This document shows, one piece after another, positions 24,765 through 32,788 of a stretch of 34,687 bases of DNA. The stretch's first letter is position 1; every line of letters starts with the position of its first letter. The DNA comes from Phycisphaerae bacterium (GTDB lineage: Bacteria; Chloroflexota; Anaerolineae; 4572-78; J111): contig JANQQF010000012.1 in assembly GCA_028285035.1 (NCBI GenBank), forward strand, positions 1 through 34,687, read 5' to 3'. A program made the translations under genes and the position numbers. The notes beneath the pieces were generated by a model. The model ran no database searches. It was given only the letters and a program-made list of their open reading frames with translations, and was not told the DNA's origin.

Positions 24765-25729
24765 TCTTAGCATTGATTGAACACGATCGCGGTACGATCA
24801 ACAAAATTTCATATGAGATGCTGACTCTGGCCCGTGGTTTGGCCGAGGACTTGGACCAATCGGTCGAAGCCGTCTTGATCAGTGAGGAAAGCCACGGCGC
24901 GGCGGCAGATTTACAAGCCTATGGCGTGTCAAAGGCCTACTTGGTTCAGCACGCTCAACTGGATGATTATGCCCCCGAAGCGTGGGCGCAGAGTTTGGTC
25001 CAGTTGATTGGCTCAACCAGCCCAGCCGCTGTTGTGGCCGCTGGCACGGATCGAGGCAATGAAGTGATGGCGCACTTGGCGGCGAAAAGTGGCTCACCGA
25101 TGGCGGCGAACTGCACCGAGGTCACCCCCGGCGACACCTACAGCGTCACTCGTGTGCGCTGGGGTGGCAGCTTGCTGGAGGAAGCCAGTCTGAGCGGCGA
25201 TCCCAAATTGCTCACCGTGGCCCCCCACGTGATGGAAGCGGAAGAGGCCCCCGCAGCTAGCTTTGAGACCGTCACCGTCACCCCTGAGTTGAACGACAAA
25301 GATTTCCGCGTCAAAGTCACCCGCCGTGATGTTTCGGATAGCGATAAAGTGTCGTTAACCGATGCCCGGATCGTCGTTAGCGGTGGTCGAGGCGTTGGCA
25401 GCACTGAAGGCTTTGAAAGTCTGGAGGAGTTGGCGGCCTTGCTGAATGGCGCTATTGGCTGCTCTCGCGCCGTGACCAACGAAGGCTGGCGACCCCACGC
25501 CGATCAAGTCGGCCAGACGGGTGCCCGCGTTGCCCCCGACGTTTACCTCGCCTGTGGCATCAGCGGCGCGATCCAGCACTGGGTCGGCTGCAAAGGGGCC
25601 AAGAACGTGATCGTCATCAACACTGATCCAGAGGCTCCGATTATTGCCAAGGCCAACTACGCCGTCCTTGGCGATCTGCATGAGGTTTTGCCTGCGATTG
25701 CGGAAGAGGTGCGGAAGATTAAGGGGTAG
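24761..25729 (+). CDS. etfA: Electron transfer flavoprotein, alpha subunit
   Basis: This is an EtfA of 322 residues. The N-terminal ETF domain (about 1-190) includes VVAAGTDRGNEVMAHLAAKS and SVTRVRWGGSLLEEA. The C-terminal FAD domain (about 200-318) carries IVVSGGRGVGSTEGFESLEE, VTNEGWRPHADQVGQTG, YLACGISGAIQHWVGCKGAK and IINTDPEAPI-like residues (VINTDPEAPIIAKANYAVLGD), all typical FAD contacts. It partners with the translationally coupled EtfB. It is the last gene of the plus-strand demethylation island: a strong intrinsic terminator follows 31 bases after the stop codon. Confidence 0.95.
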   Translation: MILALIEHDRGTINKISYEMLTLARGLAEDLDQSVEAVLISEESHGAAADLQAYGVSKAYLVQHAQLDDYAPEAWAQSLVQLIGSTSPAAVVAAGTDRGNEVMAHLAAKSGSPMAANCTEVTPGDTYSVTRVRWGGSLLEEASLSGDPKLLTVAPHVMEAEEAPAASFETVTVTPELNDKDFRVKVTRRDVSDSDKVSLTDARIVVSGGRGVGSTEGFESLEELAALLNGAIGCSRAVTNEGWRPHADQVGQTGARVAPDVYLACGISGAIQHWVGCKGAKNVIVINTDPEAPIIAKANYAVLGDLHEVLPAIAEEVRKIKG

Positions 25730-25760
25730 GTTGTTGGGGTAAATTTAGAATAATTTTTGG

Positions 25761-25796
25761 CAAAGCCAGCTTCGTGATGAGGCTGGCTTTGTTTTT
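25761..25796 (+). terminator. Rho-independent terminator after etfA
   Basis: CAAAGCCAGC (25761-25770) and GCTGGCTTTG (25782-25791) form an exact 10-base stem with an 11-base loop, followed directly by TTTTT. It is placed after the last gene of the island and immediately before the convergent minus-strand SnoaL-like gene, as expected for an operon end. Confidence 0.92.
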
Positions 25797-25797
25797 C

Positions 25798-26232
25798 CTA
25801 ATTCAACGACATTCCCCATCGCCTCGTGCGGGAAAGGCTGGGTGGGGCAGCGGCGGCGTGGTGGATGACCATACGCCACACCCCATCGACGCGGATGAAG
25901 ATGTTGGTGGCTACGGCTTGGTTGATTTCGAGGCTGTTGGTGCTTTGGGTGGTGAGGTGTTCGTAGCAGGTGACCCAGGCCATATCGCCTTTTTGACGCA
26001 CAATCGCATCAGTCGCTTCAACAGGAATGGGGCCTTGATGTTGGAAAATGAGGTCCCAGCTTTCCTGGATCATCGTCCAGCCAATCAAGCGATCCCAACC
26101 GGGGTGAATACACTCGGCCTCGGGGCTGTGATGCCACACTTTGGTCATCTTTTCGATGCTCGCCTGGGCGAGGGCTTCGTAAAAACGATTGTTCACCGCG
26201 AGAATTTCTTGTTCAATGATATCGTCGGGCAT
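25798..26232 (-). CDS. SnoaL-like / NTF2-fold protein
   Basis: This 144-residue protein of the SnoaL/ketosteroid-isomerase-like NTF2 fold starts with an N-terminal helix (EQEILAVNNRFYEALAQASIEKM), followed by WHHSPEAECIHPGWDRLIGW, IPVEATDAIVRQKGDMAWVTCYE and IFIRVDGVWRMVIHHAA. The last two strands are diagnostic for the DUF4440/SnoaL_3 type. Members include isomerases, hydrolases and non-catalytic binding proteins, and no particular function can be read from the sequence. An open frame lies opposite on the plus strand, but its translation is Gly/Val/His-rich and lacks family motifs. The gene converges on the island terminator and appears to be monocistronic, with a repeat element behind it. 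Confidence 0.82.
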   Translation of the reverse strand: MPDDIIEQEILAVNNRFYEALAQASIEKMTKVWHHSPEAECIHPGWDRLIGWTMIQESWDLIFQHQGPIPVEATDAIVRQKGDMAWVTCYEHLTTQSTNSLEINQAVATNIFIRVDGVWRMVIHHAAAAPPSLSRTRRWGMSLN

Positions 26233-26322
26233 TAGGATGTCCTTTGGGTTGCAAACATTTGAGTGATAGGGAGATTATACAAGGCAAACGGCTTGGTGCA
26301 ATTGGAAGGGGGGGTGAATTTA

Positions 26323-26401
26323 TCCACAGATAGACACAGATGAACACAGATAAAACCTAAAAAATTGTTTATATCTGTGAACATCAGTGTGCATCTGTGG
26401 A
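26323..26401. repeat. Long palindromic repeat, CACAGATGAACACAGAT family
   Basis: The left arm (26323-26352) starts TCCACAGATAGACACAGATG and the right arm (26372-26401) ends GTGTGCATCTGTGGA. The two 30-base arms match with about five mismatches around a 19-base A/T-rich loop. The arms themselves consist of roughly 8- to 10-base near-tandem units (CACAGAT). It lies between the SnoaL-like gene and the 3' end of the SUMF1-domain gene. Confidence 0.8.
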
Positions 26402-26435
26402 CTGTTTAGTCTTTTAACCCGACCTTCCACCCCCC

Positions 26436-27575
26436 TCACTCCGGTACAATGGCAATCCGAAAGCCTAAGTTATTCAAATGTAAATTCGGCTGGCCCGCGT
26501 AGCGACTGGCGCAGCGGGCGTACTGGGTGAGGTTGTTGAAGGTAAGGCCGCGGACGACACGGGCCTGTTGAATGTTGGGGTCCTCTCGGCCATCGTCAGG
26601 ATTGTAGGGGTAGGAGTGAAAACCGCTTTGGGTCCATTCCCAGACGTTGCCAGCCATATCGGAGCAGCCATAGAGGCTGTCGCCGTGGGGAGAAAAGCGG
26701 CCGATCGAGACTCGCTCGAAGCTACACAGACGGGTGTTGGGCGGCTGCTGACCCCACGGGTAGAGGCGGCCGTCAAGGCCGCGGGCGGCTTTCTCCCATT
26801 GGGCTTCGCTGGGTAAATAAATGGGGAGTTTGGTGTAGTCACGCAGCCATTTGCAGTAGGCGGCGGCCTCGTGCCAGGTCACATCAATGACCGGTTCGCT
26901 AAATTGGCCAGAGAGCGCTTCGCTGCCAACAGGCTGATGACGGGTGTATTTGATAAAGGTTTTAAATTGGGTCAGGGTGATCGGAAAACGGCCAATCCAA
27001 AAACCCGATAAATTCACCTTATGTTGGGGCAACTCAATATCCTCGGCCAGTTGGTCAGACTTGGGATCACTGCCCATAATAAATTCCCCGGCGGGAATGT
27101 GGATCATCGGCTGGCCGACGACGTGGGAAAGATAGGCGGCGGCCCCTTGATGCAGTTTGGATAAGGGCTCCTTGGCCAAGCCGAGCACGCGTTGGTGGAC
27201 ACTCTTGCCCATTTGCACCAATGTTTTCAGCGCAAGTTGGGCTACCTCGCGGTCTGGGTCCACTGCCATAGCAAACAAGGGATCGTGCGTCCAACTTGAT
27301 GGTTTTTGGGTTGGTTTGGGTGGTGTACTGGGTTGAACTTGAGGGGGTGGCGGTGTCGCTGGTTGCTGGGCTTCTGCGGTCTCAGTGGTTGATGCTGTGG
27401 CCGTCGGTTTCGTCGGTTTCTCTTCTGGCTCATCCTCTGCAAAATCAAACGGAATAGCATCTGAGAACAGTTGCTCTAGATAATCCAGATCATCATCCGA
27501 AATGGGGTTGGCGATGTCCTGTGCTATGTCTGAGAACAAGCCTGAGAGTTGTTGTTTAAGCTTTTGGTCGGCCAT
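26436..27575 (-). CDS. SUMF1/formylglycine-generating-enzyme-domain protein, probably not an active FGE
   Basis: The 379-residue protein has an acidic N-terminal helix region (about 1-55), a Pro/Thr/Gln-rich linker (about 55-100), a helical stretch resembling a single HEAT-like repeat pair (about 105-150), and a C-terminal SUMF1 (FGE-sulfatase) domain. The domain shows IPAGEFIMGSDP, PQHKVNLSGFWIGRFPITLTQF, VTWHEAAAYCKWL, YLPSEAQWEKAARG, YPWGQQPP, GCSDMAGNVWEWT and ending LGFRIAIVPE. Real FGE has a C-x4-C pair near the C-terminus. Here the equivalent is T-QYAR-C, so one cysteine is missing and sulfatase activation is unlikely. Such domains often act as binding or effector modules. The start at 27575 lies 52 bases inside the ParA gene. 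Confidence 0.85.
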   Translation of the reverse strand: MADQKLKQQLSGLFSDIAQDIANPISDDDLDYLEQLFSDAIPFDFAEDEPEEKPTKPTATASTTETAEAQQPATPPPPQVQPSTPPKPTQKPSSWTHDPLFAMAVDPDREVAQLALKTLVQMGKSVHQRVLGLAKEPLSKLHQGAAAYLSHVVGQPMIHIPAGEFIMGSDPKSDQLAEDIELPQHKVNLSGFWIGRFPITLTQFKTFIKYTRHQPVGSEALSGQFSEPVIDVTWHEAAAYCKWLRDYTKLPIYLPSEAQWEKAARGLDGRLYPWGQQPPNTRLCSFERVSIGRFSPHGDSLYGCSDMAGNVWEWTQSGFHSYPYNPDDGREDPNIQQARVVRGLTFNNLTQYARCASRYAGQPNLHLNNLGFRIAIVPE

Positions 27576-28330
27576 CTTTCAATTAACTCTTTCGTTAAGG
27601 TCCGATACTGTTCCGCCCCACGGGTGTCTGGTGCATACTGGGTAATTGGCTGGCCAAACGCCGGACTTTCTTTGATTTTTGTATCAACTTCAATGATTGT
27701 GTTGTAAAGAAGCTGCCCTATCTGCCCTTGCATTTCATTCAGGATAAGCTGACAAACCTTATTACGCCGGTCATACATTGTGACCAGCATTTGATAGTTG
27801 AGGCACGGGTTGGTTTTGGATTTAATCATTTTGGTGAGTTTGATGATTTGGGGGAGGGATCGGGCGGCATAATATTCGCATTGGACGGGAACGATGAGCA
27901 AATCGGCAGCGGTCAGAGCATTGAGGGTGAGGGTGTTGAAATTGGGCGGACAATCGATCAGAATGTACTCATAAAAGTCGTCATCCATTAAGTTGATTCG
28001 TTTTGTTAGCAGATGTTCATATCCCGCTTTTTTATAGAGCGGTTTATCAATGTAAGCTAATTTTTGATTGGCGGGAATAATGTCTAAATCAAAGGTAGAA
28101 CTCTCACGGCTCACCCCCAATAGGCTTTTCCCGCCAAGTAGAACGTCGGCGACCGTTCGATGGACTTTTTTAGGATCGATGCCTAAGGATACGGTCAAAT
28201 GCGCTTGTGGGTCGAGGTCAATAAGCAGCACAGTATAACCCATTTCGGCCAAACAGGCCCCTAAGGAGAGACACGTTGTTGTTTTGGCCACACCGCCTTT
28301 TTGATTATTGATGGCAATGATTTTTGCCAC
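27524..28330 (-). CDS. ParA/Soj-family ATPase (no ParB partner seen)
   Basis: This is a 268-residue deviant Walker-A ATPase: NNQKGGVAKTTTCLSLGACL (Walker A'), LLIDLDPQAHLT (A' aspartate region), ILIDCPPNF (Walker B) and LIVPVQCEYYAARSL. These are the standard ParA/MinD-superfamily signatures, for an ATPase that forms ATP dimers on DNA or membrane to position cargo. It has no N-terminal DNA-binding extension, as in chromosomal Soj. The start is GTG at 28330, with AAGGA 7 bases upstream. No ParB or parS-like site is evident nearby. Instead it overlaps a SUMF1-domain gene and follows a VWA lipoprotein gene, so it may position an envelope-linked assembly rather than segregate DNA (inference). Confidence 0.92.
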   Translation of the reverse strand: MAKIIAINNQKGGVAKTTTCLSLGACLAEMGYTVLLIDLDPQAHLTVSLGIDPKKVHRTVADVLLGGKSLLGVSRESSTFDLDIIPANQKLAYIDKPLYKKAGYEHLLTKRINLMDDDFYEYILIDCPPNFNTLTLNALTAADLLIVPVQCEYYAARSLPQIIKLTKMIKSKTNPCLNYQMLVTMYDRRNKVCQLILNEMQGQIGQLLYNTIIEVDTKIKESPAFGQPITQYAPDTRGAEQYRTLTKELIERWPTKSLNNNSQACSQT

Positions 28331-28373
28331 GACCTCATCCTTACTTCGTTGGTAAAGGTTCGAATTATTTGTA

Positions 28374-28428
28374 GAGTAAGGGAATAAATAGTGTGTAGTT
28401 AAAGATTAGTTACTAATTACCCTTACTC
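28374..28428. repeat. Weak palindromic repeat related to the AGTAAATAGTAA family
   Basis: GAGTAAGGG (28374-28382) pairs exactly with CCCTTACTC (28420-28428). The interior includes AATAAATAGTG and TTAGTTACTAATTAC, similar to units of the other copies. It sits in the 230-base spacer between the VWA gene and the ParA gene, where nothing else is recognisable. It may separate two transcription units. Confidence 0.45.
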
Positions 28429-28560
28429 AAGGATTGTACATTATTTGGTTCCTATTACCACATGTGGTTAGCAATCTGTGAATGTGACAAATGCTAACTA
28501 TGTTAAAGGATACCCCCATTTCTTAAGATTTACAACAGCGAAAAAGTCCCAATCTTGATC

Positions 28561-30207
28561 TTAACGACCAATGCCAACACTGCCCCCAAATATTGCAGAC
28601 ATTTCCTCATAAATTTCATCTATGTTGGCCTCATCACCGAGATAAAAATTGCCTTTGGCCTGCTCTGCCAGATTTTGTAGGACCCCTTCATCCGCATCTG
28701 AACCGTAGGCAATGGTGAAAACGGTTGTGTCATTGGCCGCAGCCGCTTCAACTAATTGATTGTTGAATGCAAATCGTTGGCTACCGTTGTTACGGCCATC
28801 GGTTAAGACGACCATCACATTGCTGACTTCAGGTGAATTCGTCCGCTCGATGAGAGCGGCGGCATCCCCAATCGCGTCATATAAAGCAGTGCCACCCGTG
28901 GCGTCTAAACGATTGATGACAGCCTTTATTTCGGCCCGATTGCCCTCAATTGGTTGATAATTGACCCGCAGAATGGGACTAGTGGAGAAGGACACAATAC
29001 TGATAAAGTCATCATCTCCCATCTGTTCGACAAATTGACTGGCGGATTGACGAACGTTTTGAATTTTTGTGCCATTCATACTGCCCGAGGTATCGATGAG
29101 CATGACCAGGTTCACTGGCTTTCGAGCTGATTGCCATAAATCCTGGGTGGCATAAAGAGTCTCAACAGAGGGCGCTTCAAAGATGACTGCCGGTTGGGCT
29201 AAGTCTACGCCATAACTAGGATCTAAGGGCGCTTTGAGTTCGACCTCGGTATCTGTTGGCCGTAAGCCATAGCTCACTGCAAGTTCTTGCGAGGTTTTAT
29301 TCAGAAGATAATCGCGAAAGAGTTGAGTGGCTTCCTGAACTTCAGGCGAGGCAGTTGTCTCATTTAAACAGGCAGGGTGAGTGGCTAGAAATGTCCCTTC
29401 AAAGGGATAAATGGGGACAATATCGGCTGTGCGACGATGATTGATGACTGTACTTTCATACATCACCGCTGCGGCAAGAAACTCAGCCCCTCGGTCGCTC
29501 ATCGTTTGACCTAGCTCATCCGTTGAGGTGCTAAAGAGTGACACCCCACTCTCAAAAGCCCGAACAGAGGCTTGAACAATAGGCTGTTGAATATCATCCA
29601 CATTGACGGCCTCTGATTGGGCTTCGGCCGCGTGTACAACCGCGAGCAGGGTGCTGATGCCGCTGTGGGAGAGGCCTGGGTGGGCGTGCCCGATCCGCAG
29701 ATTAGGGCCAAATTGGTTGCCGCTATAGTAGGCCCAGGCCGATGAGTCTGAGGCTAAACTTCCAATATCCAGCCAACCGAGGGAGCGGCCTGGCCACCCC
29801 AAAGCCTCAGCAATAGGCCGCCACATCCCAATGATCAAGGGGCTTTCGACGACACTTTCACAATTGTTAAAGCTTTGTATTCCATTCTCTCGGCCAAACT
29901 CAACCCAGACGGGGTGATCGGGAATCCATAAATCAGGTTGGTTCCCATTGGTCATATCCACAACAGCTTGCCCGGCCTCGACAATTTGGAGGCGAATAAA
30001 AATGGGACGGTTTTCCAGAGTGGTTTCACTGGTATTAAAGGTTTGGGTGACTTGTTGAATCCAGGGGGTGAGTCCCGAATTAGTCGTTACATCAACAACA
30101 ATCGCATTTCTAGGAATGCTTTCGCTGGACCCAATAAAATTAAGATTACAGGCCATTGTAACCAACACTAAAACGGTTACCAATCGTAGCGCTTGTTTAA
30201 CTCCCAT
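28561..30207 (-). CDS. Solute-binding-domain plus VWA-domain lipoprotein
   Basis: From the ATG at 30207 (AGAAGG six bases upstream) the protein has 548 residues. A hydrophobic leader reads LRLVTVLVLVTMAC and would lipidate Cys20, though the -3 residue is Thr rather than the usual Leu. Residues about 35-335 resemble a type-2 periplasmic binding domain (IFIRLQIVEAGQAVVDMTNG, LGWLDIGSLASDSSAWAYYSGN, IVPIYPFEGTFLATHPAC). Residues about 365-545 form a von Willebrand A domain with a complete metal site: LIDTSGSM, GGTALYDAIGDA and VVLTDGRNN. It would sit outside the cytoplasmic membrane and bind a ligand or partner through the VWA face. It follows the binding/OmpA gene by 48 bases, within the same operon. 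Confidence 0.85.
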   Translation of the reverse strand: MGVKQALRLVTVLVLVTMACNLNFIGSSESIPRNAIVVDVTTNSGLTPWIQQVTQTFNTSETTLENRPIFIRLQIVEAGQAVVDMTNGNQPDLWIPDHPVWVEFGRENGIQSFNNCESVVESPLIIGMWRPIAEALGWPGRSLGWLDIGSLASDSSAWAYYSGNQFGPNLRIGHAHPGLSHSGISTLLAVVHAAEAQSEAVNVDDIQQPIVQASVRAFESGVSLFSTSTDELGQTMSDRGAEFLAAAVMYESTVINHRRTADIVPIYPFEGTFLATHPACLNETTASPEVQEATQLFRDYLLNKTSQELAVSYGLRPTDTEVELKAPLDPSYGVDLAQPAVIFEAPSVETLYATQDLWQSARKPVNLVMLIDTSGSMNGTKIQNVRQSASQFVEQMGDDDFISIVSFSTSPILRVNYQPIEGNRAEIKAVINRLDATGGTALYDAIGDAAALIERTNSPEVSNVMVVLTDGRNNGSQRFAFNNQLVEAAAANDTTVFTIAYGSDADEGVLQNLAEQAKGNFYLGDEANIDEIYEEMSAIFGGSVGIGR

Positions 30208-30255
30208 CCTATGCCTTCTTTCAATCCTTTCCACGTAAGTGATAATTAGCAATTG

Positions 30256-31899
30256 TTAGCGACCGACCGTAATTAAGGTCATTTCAACAAACCGATCTTT
30301 CGCCTGCTCGGCAGGGTCCTCTGTTTCTTGCCGTTCGATGGGCGGTAAGGTGGCCTCAACGATAAAACGCGTTGGGTCAATGCCCTGTGACACTAAATAA
30401 TCGACAACGGATTGACCTCGAGCCTCGGCAAACTCCAGGATTTCCTGCTCGGTGAACGTACCCGGTGGGCCAGGCCAAGCGGAGGAGCCTTTAACTCTTA
30501 GGAATAACCCGACACTTTGAGATAAGGTCGGGACAACACAGTCATCAAGAATGCGCCGTGACTCAAGGGTCAGTTCGGTGGACTCAGGCACAAATGAGAA
30601 GCGGCGACACGGTAACACTGCTAAGGTGGCAGCATCATCTGTATTTACGCTGGATAAGTCCAAGTTCTCAGAGATTGAGAAGCTATCATTTACAGGCGTG
30701 CCGCTGGCTTGTAGCGAGGCTTGCGCTGCGGATCGAGCGACAAAGCCCGGATTTACTAGGGTGGTCACTTCATCATTGGGGACATCGGCCCCAGCGGCAG
30801 CCCACACTCGGCGAGCGATATCCAGACGATTGATGATCGGGGCGGGGTCTCGCATCACAAACGTGTTGTCTGCTAAATCAGCCTGAGCGACACTTTCAAG
30901 CCACAACGTAAAATCTTCGCTCGCACTTTCGGGGTAGACAAAACTCCAGTCGTTATGTCCCCAATCGGCGATTTGCTTGGCCGCTGTATCAAAGTCGTCC
31001 GTTTGGGCTTTCAAGGTATCAAACCAGGCATCATGAAACGCTTGCACTAAATCGGCGTCGCTCTCGATGGATTGGCGGGAGGTGACAATCACATCAAGCA
31101 CAATTCGCATCTGGCTAGAACTGAGCAATGGTATCCCGCCGCTTGCTTCCGCATCATAAATGTCAGGCTCCCAGGCCGAAACAGCATCTGCTTGGCCTTC
31201 GTTAAAGGCGGTAATAGCATCGGCGACGCTCGGGTGGGGCACCAAGGTTACATCAAAGCGGGGGTTGAGCCGAGCAATGGATAGAGCGTAGTAGACGAAG
31301 TACTCGCCGACGCTGCCCTCTGAGTAAGCAATGCGTTTCCCTTGAAGCTCATTGATTGTTTCAACCTCGCGTGCCCAGAGTTGGTCGGCCCCGGCACTTT
31401 CATCAACGATGGTGGTGATAACCCCAGGACTACTTAAAGCTACCGAGTCGAGTGTGGTCAACAAACAGTTCCATTGCCCGCTATTGAGTAACGCGGTTCG
31501 TAACTCCTCTGAAACATCATAGGCTGGGTCATCATCTAAAAAGAAGGGGACAATACCTAGATGAAAGCCGTGGGCCACATCCTTTCCAGACATTTGCATC
31601 TGTTGGAGGGTAAAGTAACTACCAAAGGCATCAGCTCCACAGATGTAGGTTGGTAACCCATCATTAGGATCATAGGTTGGACTAAAGATTGGCGGTGGGG
31701 AGTCCGCTGGGATCGTCTCAACATTGGTTACTTCTGAGACGGTTGCAATTGGAATAGGGGTACCACTCACCGTCTCAAGGGTGGGAGGGGCTGGTTGTAA
31801 AACATTAGATTGTAAGACAAAATTGCCAACAATGGCACCACAGACAATCAGTAGGGCCAAGCCAACAATGACAAAGAAAATGACTCTGGTTCTATCCAT
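30256..31899 (-). CDS. Membrane-anchored solute-binding protein with C-terminal OmpA-like domain
   Basis: The protein has 547 residues. Residues 6-30 are a transmembrane anchor (VIFFVIVGLALLIVCGAIVG) without a cleavage motif. After a Pro/Thr-rich linker, residues about 85-345 are a NMT1/SsuA-like binding domain (LQGKRIAYSEGSVGEYFVYY, FNEGQADAVSAWEPD, IADWGHND). The C-terminal about 110 residues form an OmpA-like peptidoglycan-binding domain (FVPESTELTLESRRILDDC, EFAEARGQSVVDYLVSQGID, RFVEMTLI). It would stand in the periplasm or pseudoperiplasm, tethered to the membrane and touching the cell wall. GAGGAGA lies 10 bases upstream of the start. No permease or ATPase of a transporter accompanies it, so a sensing or structural role is more likely than import. 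Confidence 0.85.
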   Translation of the reverse strand: MDRTRVIFFVIVGLALLIVCGAIVGNFVLQSNVLQPAPPTLETVSGTPIPIATVSEVTNVETIPADSPPPIFSPTYDPNDGLPTYICGADAFGSYFTLQQMQMSGKDVAHGFHLGIVPFFLDDDPAYDVSEELRTALLNSGQWNCLLTTLDSVALSSPGVITTIVDESAGADQLWAREVETINELQGKRIAYSEGSVGEYFVYYALSIARLNPRFDVTLVPHPSVADAITAFNEGQADAVSAWEPDIYDAEASGGIPLLSSSQMRIVLDVIVTSRQSIESDADLVQAFHDAWFDTLKAQTDDFDTAAKQIADWGHNDWSFVYPESASEDFTLWLESVAQADLADNTFVMRDPAPIINRLDIARRVWAAAGADVPNDEVTTLVNPGFVARSAAQASLQASGTPVNDSFSISENLDLSSVNTDDAATLAVLPCRRFSFVPESTELTLESRRILDDCVVPTLSQSVGLFLRVKGSSAWPGPPGTFTEQEILEFAEARGQSVVDYLVSQGIDPTRFIVEATLPPIERQETEDPAEQAKDRFVEMTLITVGR

Positions 31900-31951
31900 G
31901 CTTATTGTGTCTCCTCAATAATAGTTGGTAATTTGACGGCCAGGTATCACT

Positions 31952-32779
31952 TTAGTGACCGTGATACACTTCATCCATGGTGTGGCTAATGTCCTCGAGG
32001 GCTCGTATTTGTTCGGTCATATCAGCTTGAAGCCGTTGGGCGCGGCCTTTGTCGGCGTCCTTTGAGCCTAATAGTACAATTTTGCTGTAAAAATCTCCCA
32101 TTGCAGTTAGCGTATCCTCCATTTGCAATTCTGTCTTTTGCATCGCTTGGTTAATTTTTTGTAACGTTTCCCAATGTGCCTGTTTATTGGCGATGGTTTT
32201 TTCTAAATCTGCTTGTATCTGGCTATCATGACGTTTTTCATCACGTATTTGTTTTAATTTTTTTAATTCTCGTGGCACAGTCTTCAAATCACGAGCAATT
32301 ACGGGGTCATGCCAATACGCATCCAGCCCTTTCGCTAGGTGATATAGATGGGTAATCCAATCTTCAAAATTTCTCACCATATCAAGCAGATAATCATCAA
32401 CGGCGTCTTCTTCCCGCTTGATTTCCTGGATGACTTTGCGGTGATAATATTGAGCCTTACGAATACGTTCTTGCAGCTTCTCGGTTCGTAACTGTTCAAT
32501 TTCAAACTCATTTTGTTCTTGTAACAACTCGTCAAGGGTGTCCGCATAAAATTTATCATCGCGTAGAGTCGAGAGGATAATCGTTGATTGAGCGACAATG
32601 CCAAATAGTAGCCAAATCCACCATTCACCCGGATACCAGGATAAATCCAAAAAGGAGAGGCCCACCATTAAAATTGTAAAGGCTAAAACAGCGGCACTTT
32701 CTGGACGATACAAGGCGTATGAGGCGACCGATTTGCGGGCTTTTTCCTTGACTTCTTCACTGATTTTGCGATTTGTCAT
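31952..32779 (-). CDS. Two-helix membrane protein with long coiled coil, function unknown
   Basis: About 275 residues from the ATG at 32779; an in-frame TTG lies directly before it. After a basic, cytoplasmic-looking N-terminus (KISEEVKEKARKS) there are two membrane segments (SAAVLAFTILMVGLSFLDL and WWIWLLFGIVAQSTIIL). The rest, from about residue 75, is highly charged and alpha-helical with coiled-coil character (LLQEQNEFEIEQLRTEKLQERIRK, LKKLKQIRDEKR, KINQAMQKTELQMEDTL). It ends in a helix of TelA/XpaC-like flavour, but I cannot assign a family. GGGGAGA of the ribosome site overlaps the stop codon of the upstream decarboxylase gene, so the two are one transcript. It probably scaffolds the membrane complex encoded downstream. 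Confidence 0.75.
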   Translation of the reverse strand: MTNRKISEEVKEKARKSVASYALYRPESAAVLAFTILMVGLSFLDLSWYPGEWWIWLLFGIVAQSTIILSTLRDDKFYADTLDELLQEQNEFEIEQLRTEKLQERIRKAQYYHRKVIQEIKREEDAVDDYLLDMVRNFEDWITHLYHLAKGLDAYWHDPVIARDLKTVPRELKKLKQIRDEKRHDSQIQADLEKTIANKQAHWETLQKINQAMQKTELQMEDTLTAMGDFYSKIVLLGSKDADKGRAQRLQADMTEQIRALEDISHTMDEVYHGH

Positions 32780-32788
32780 CAATCTCCC

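Noticed and set aside
25774..26235. Plus-strand ORF opposite the SnoaL-like gene
   Set aside because: Its translation is Gly/Val/His-rich without any motif, while the minus strand gives a clear SnoaL-like protein. It also begins inside the etfA terminator region.
27524..28330. Plasmid or chromosome partition locus
   Set aside because: There is no ParB gene, no parS-like palindrome cluster and no replication gene near; the neighbours are envelope proteins.
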